A stretch of DNA of 64,000 nt, taken from positions 212,063 through 276,062 of the forward strand of contig JAVGVS010000459.1 of NCBI GenBank assembly GCA_032718565.1, in the 5' to 3' direction. The position numbers were made by a program, and so were the translations under genes. Shown one piece after another: positions 63,931 through 64,000 of the stretch. Source of the DNA: Distichodus sexfasciatus. Taxonomy: Eukaryota > Chordata > Actinopteri > Characiformes > Distichodontidae. Each line of letters starts with the position of its first letter. Within the stretch, counting starts at the first letter, position 1. The notes below the pieces were generated by a model. That model was not told where the DNA came from. It made no database searches and was given only the letters and a program-made list of their open reading frames with translations.

Positions 63931-64000
63931 CCTGAGGAGGGGCTTTCCGCACACCATAATGTAATCCCCATTACATTAACTTCACACATCTGATCTTCAT

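Noticed and set aside
1..64000. CRISPR arrays, operons or bacterial sequence
   Set aside because: No regularly spaced short repeats with unique spacers. The spliced gene and fish transposons show a eukaryotic origin.

Overview
The window is from a vertebrate nuclear genome, almost certainly a teleost fish. It holds one spliced host gene on the minus strand, with introns packed with fish-type transposons: hAT and Tc1/mariner elements, L2, Rex1-like and RTE-like LINEs, tRNA-derived SINEs, and Ty3/gypsy fragments. There are no bacterial-style operons, CRISPR arrays or rRNA genes.

The host gene is lars2, mitochondrial leucyl-tRNA synthetase. I traced 17 coding exons, running right to left from the start codon at 50698 to 446. 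All join in frame with GT/AG borders, giving 766 codons. The HIGH-type motif (HLGH) is in exon 2 and KMSKS is in exon 15. The last ~135 residues, expected by comparison with human LARS2 (about 903 aa), lie beyond the left edge. A non-coding first exon may lie near 52 kb.

From 0 to 16 kb are exons 8-17, split by several hAT elements with intact 8-bp target duplications, a local ~500-bp duplication, and SINEs. From 16 to 28 kb is a large intron with an RTE-like LINE, a Tc1 element that carries a MITE, and a nest of Tc1 in Tc1 with a hAT inside. From 28 to 35 kb are exons 3-6 with further hATs and a near-intact Tc1 at 32703-34130. From 35 to 49.6 kb, inside the 14.9-kb intron 2, is the most unusual object: a Rex1-like LINE interrupted by a hAT, itself interrupted by a 4.6-kb TA-flanked element with ~800-bp inverted termini. 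From 49.6 to 50.7 kb are exons 1-2.

From 51 to 64 kb, outside the coding part, are an L2 LINE, Rex1-like pieces, another Tc1 with a solo LTR, SINEs, and a decayed gypsy pol segment at the right edge.

The best candidate for something undescribed is the 39207-43845 element. Each arm carries the same promoter-side DNA and two tiny exons (MDQA + VKVMVFQLHAS). The left arm reads right into three repeated exons of matching splice phase. The right arm reads left into a different, larger exon. It looks like a transposon carrying two divergent halves of a multi-exon gene that I do not recognise.
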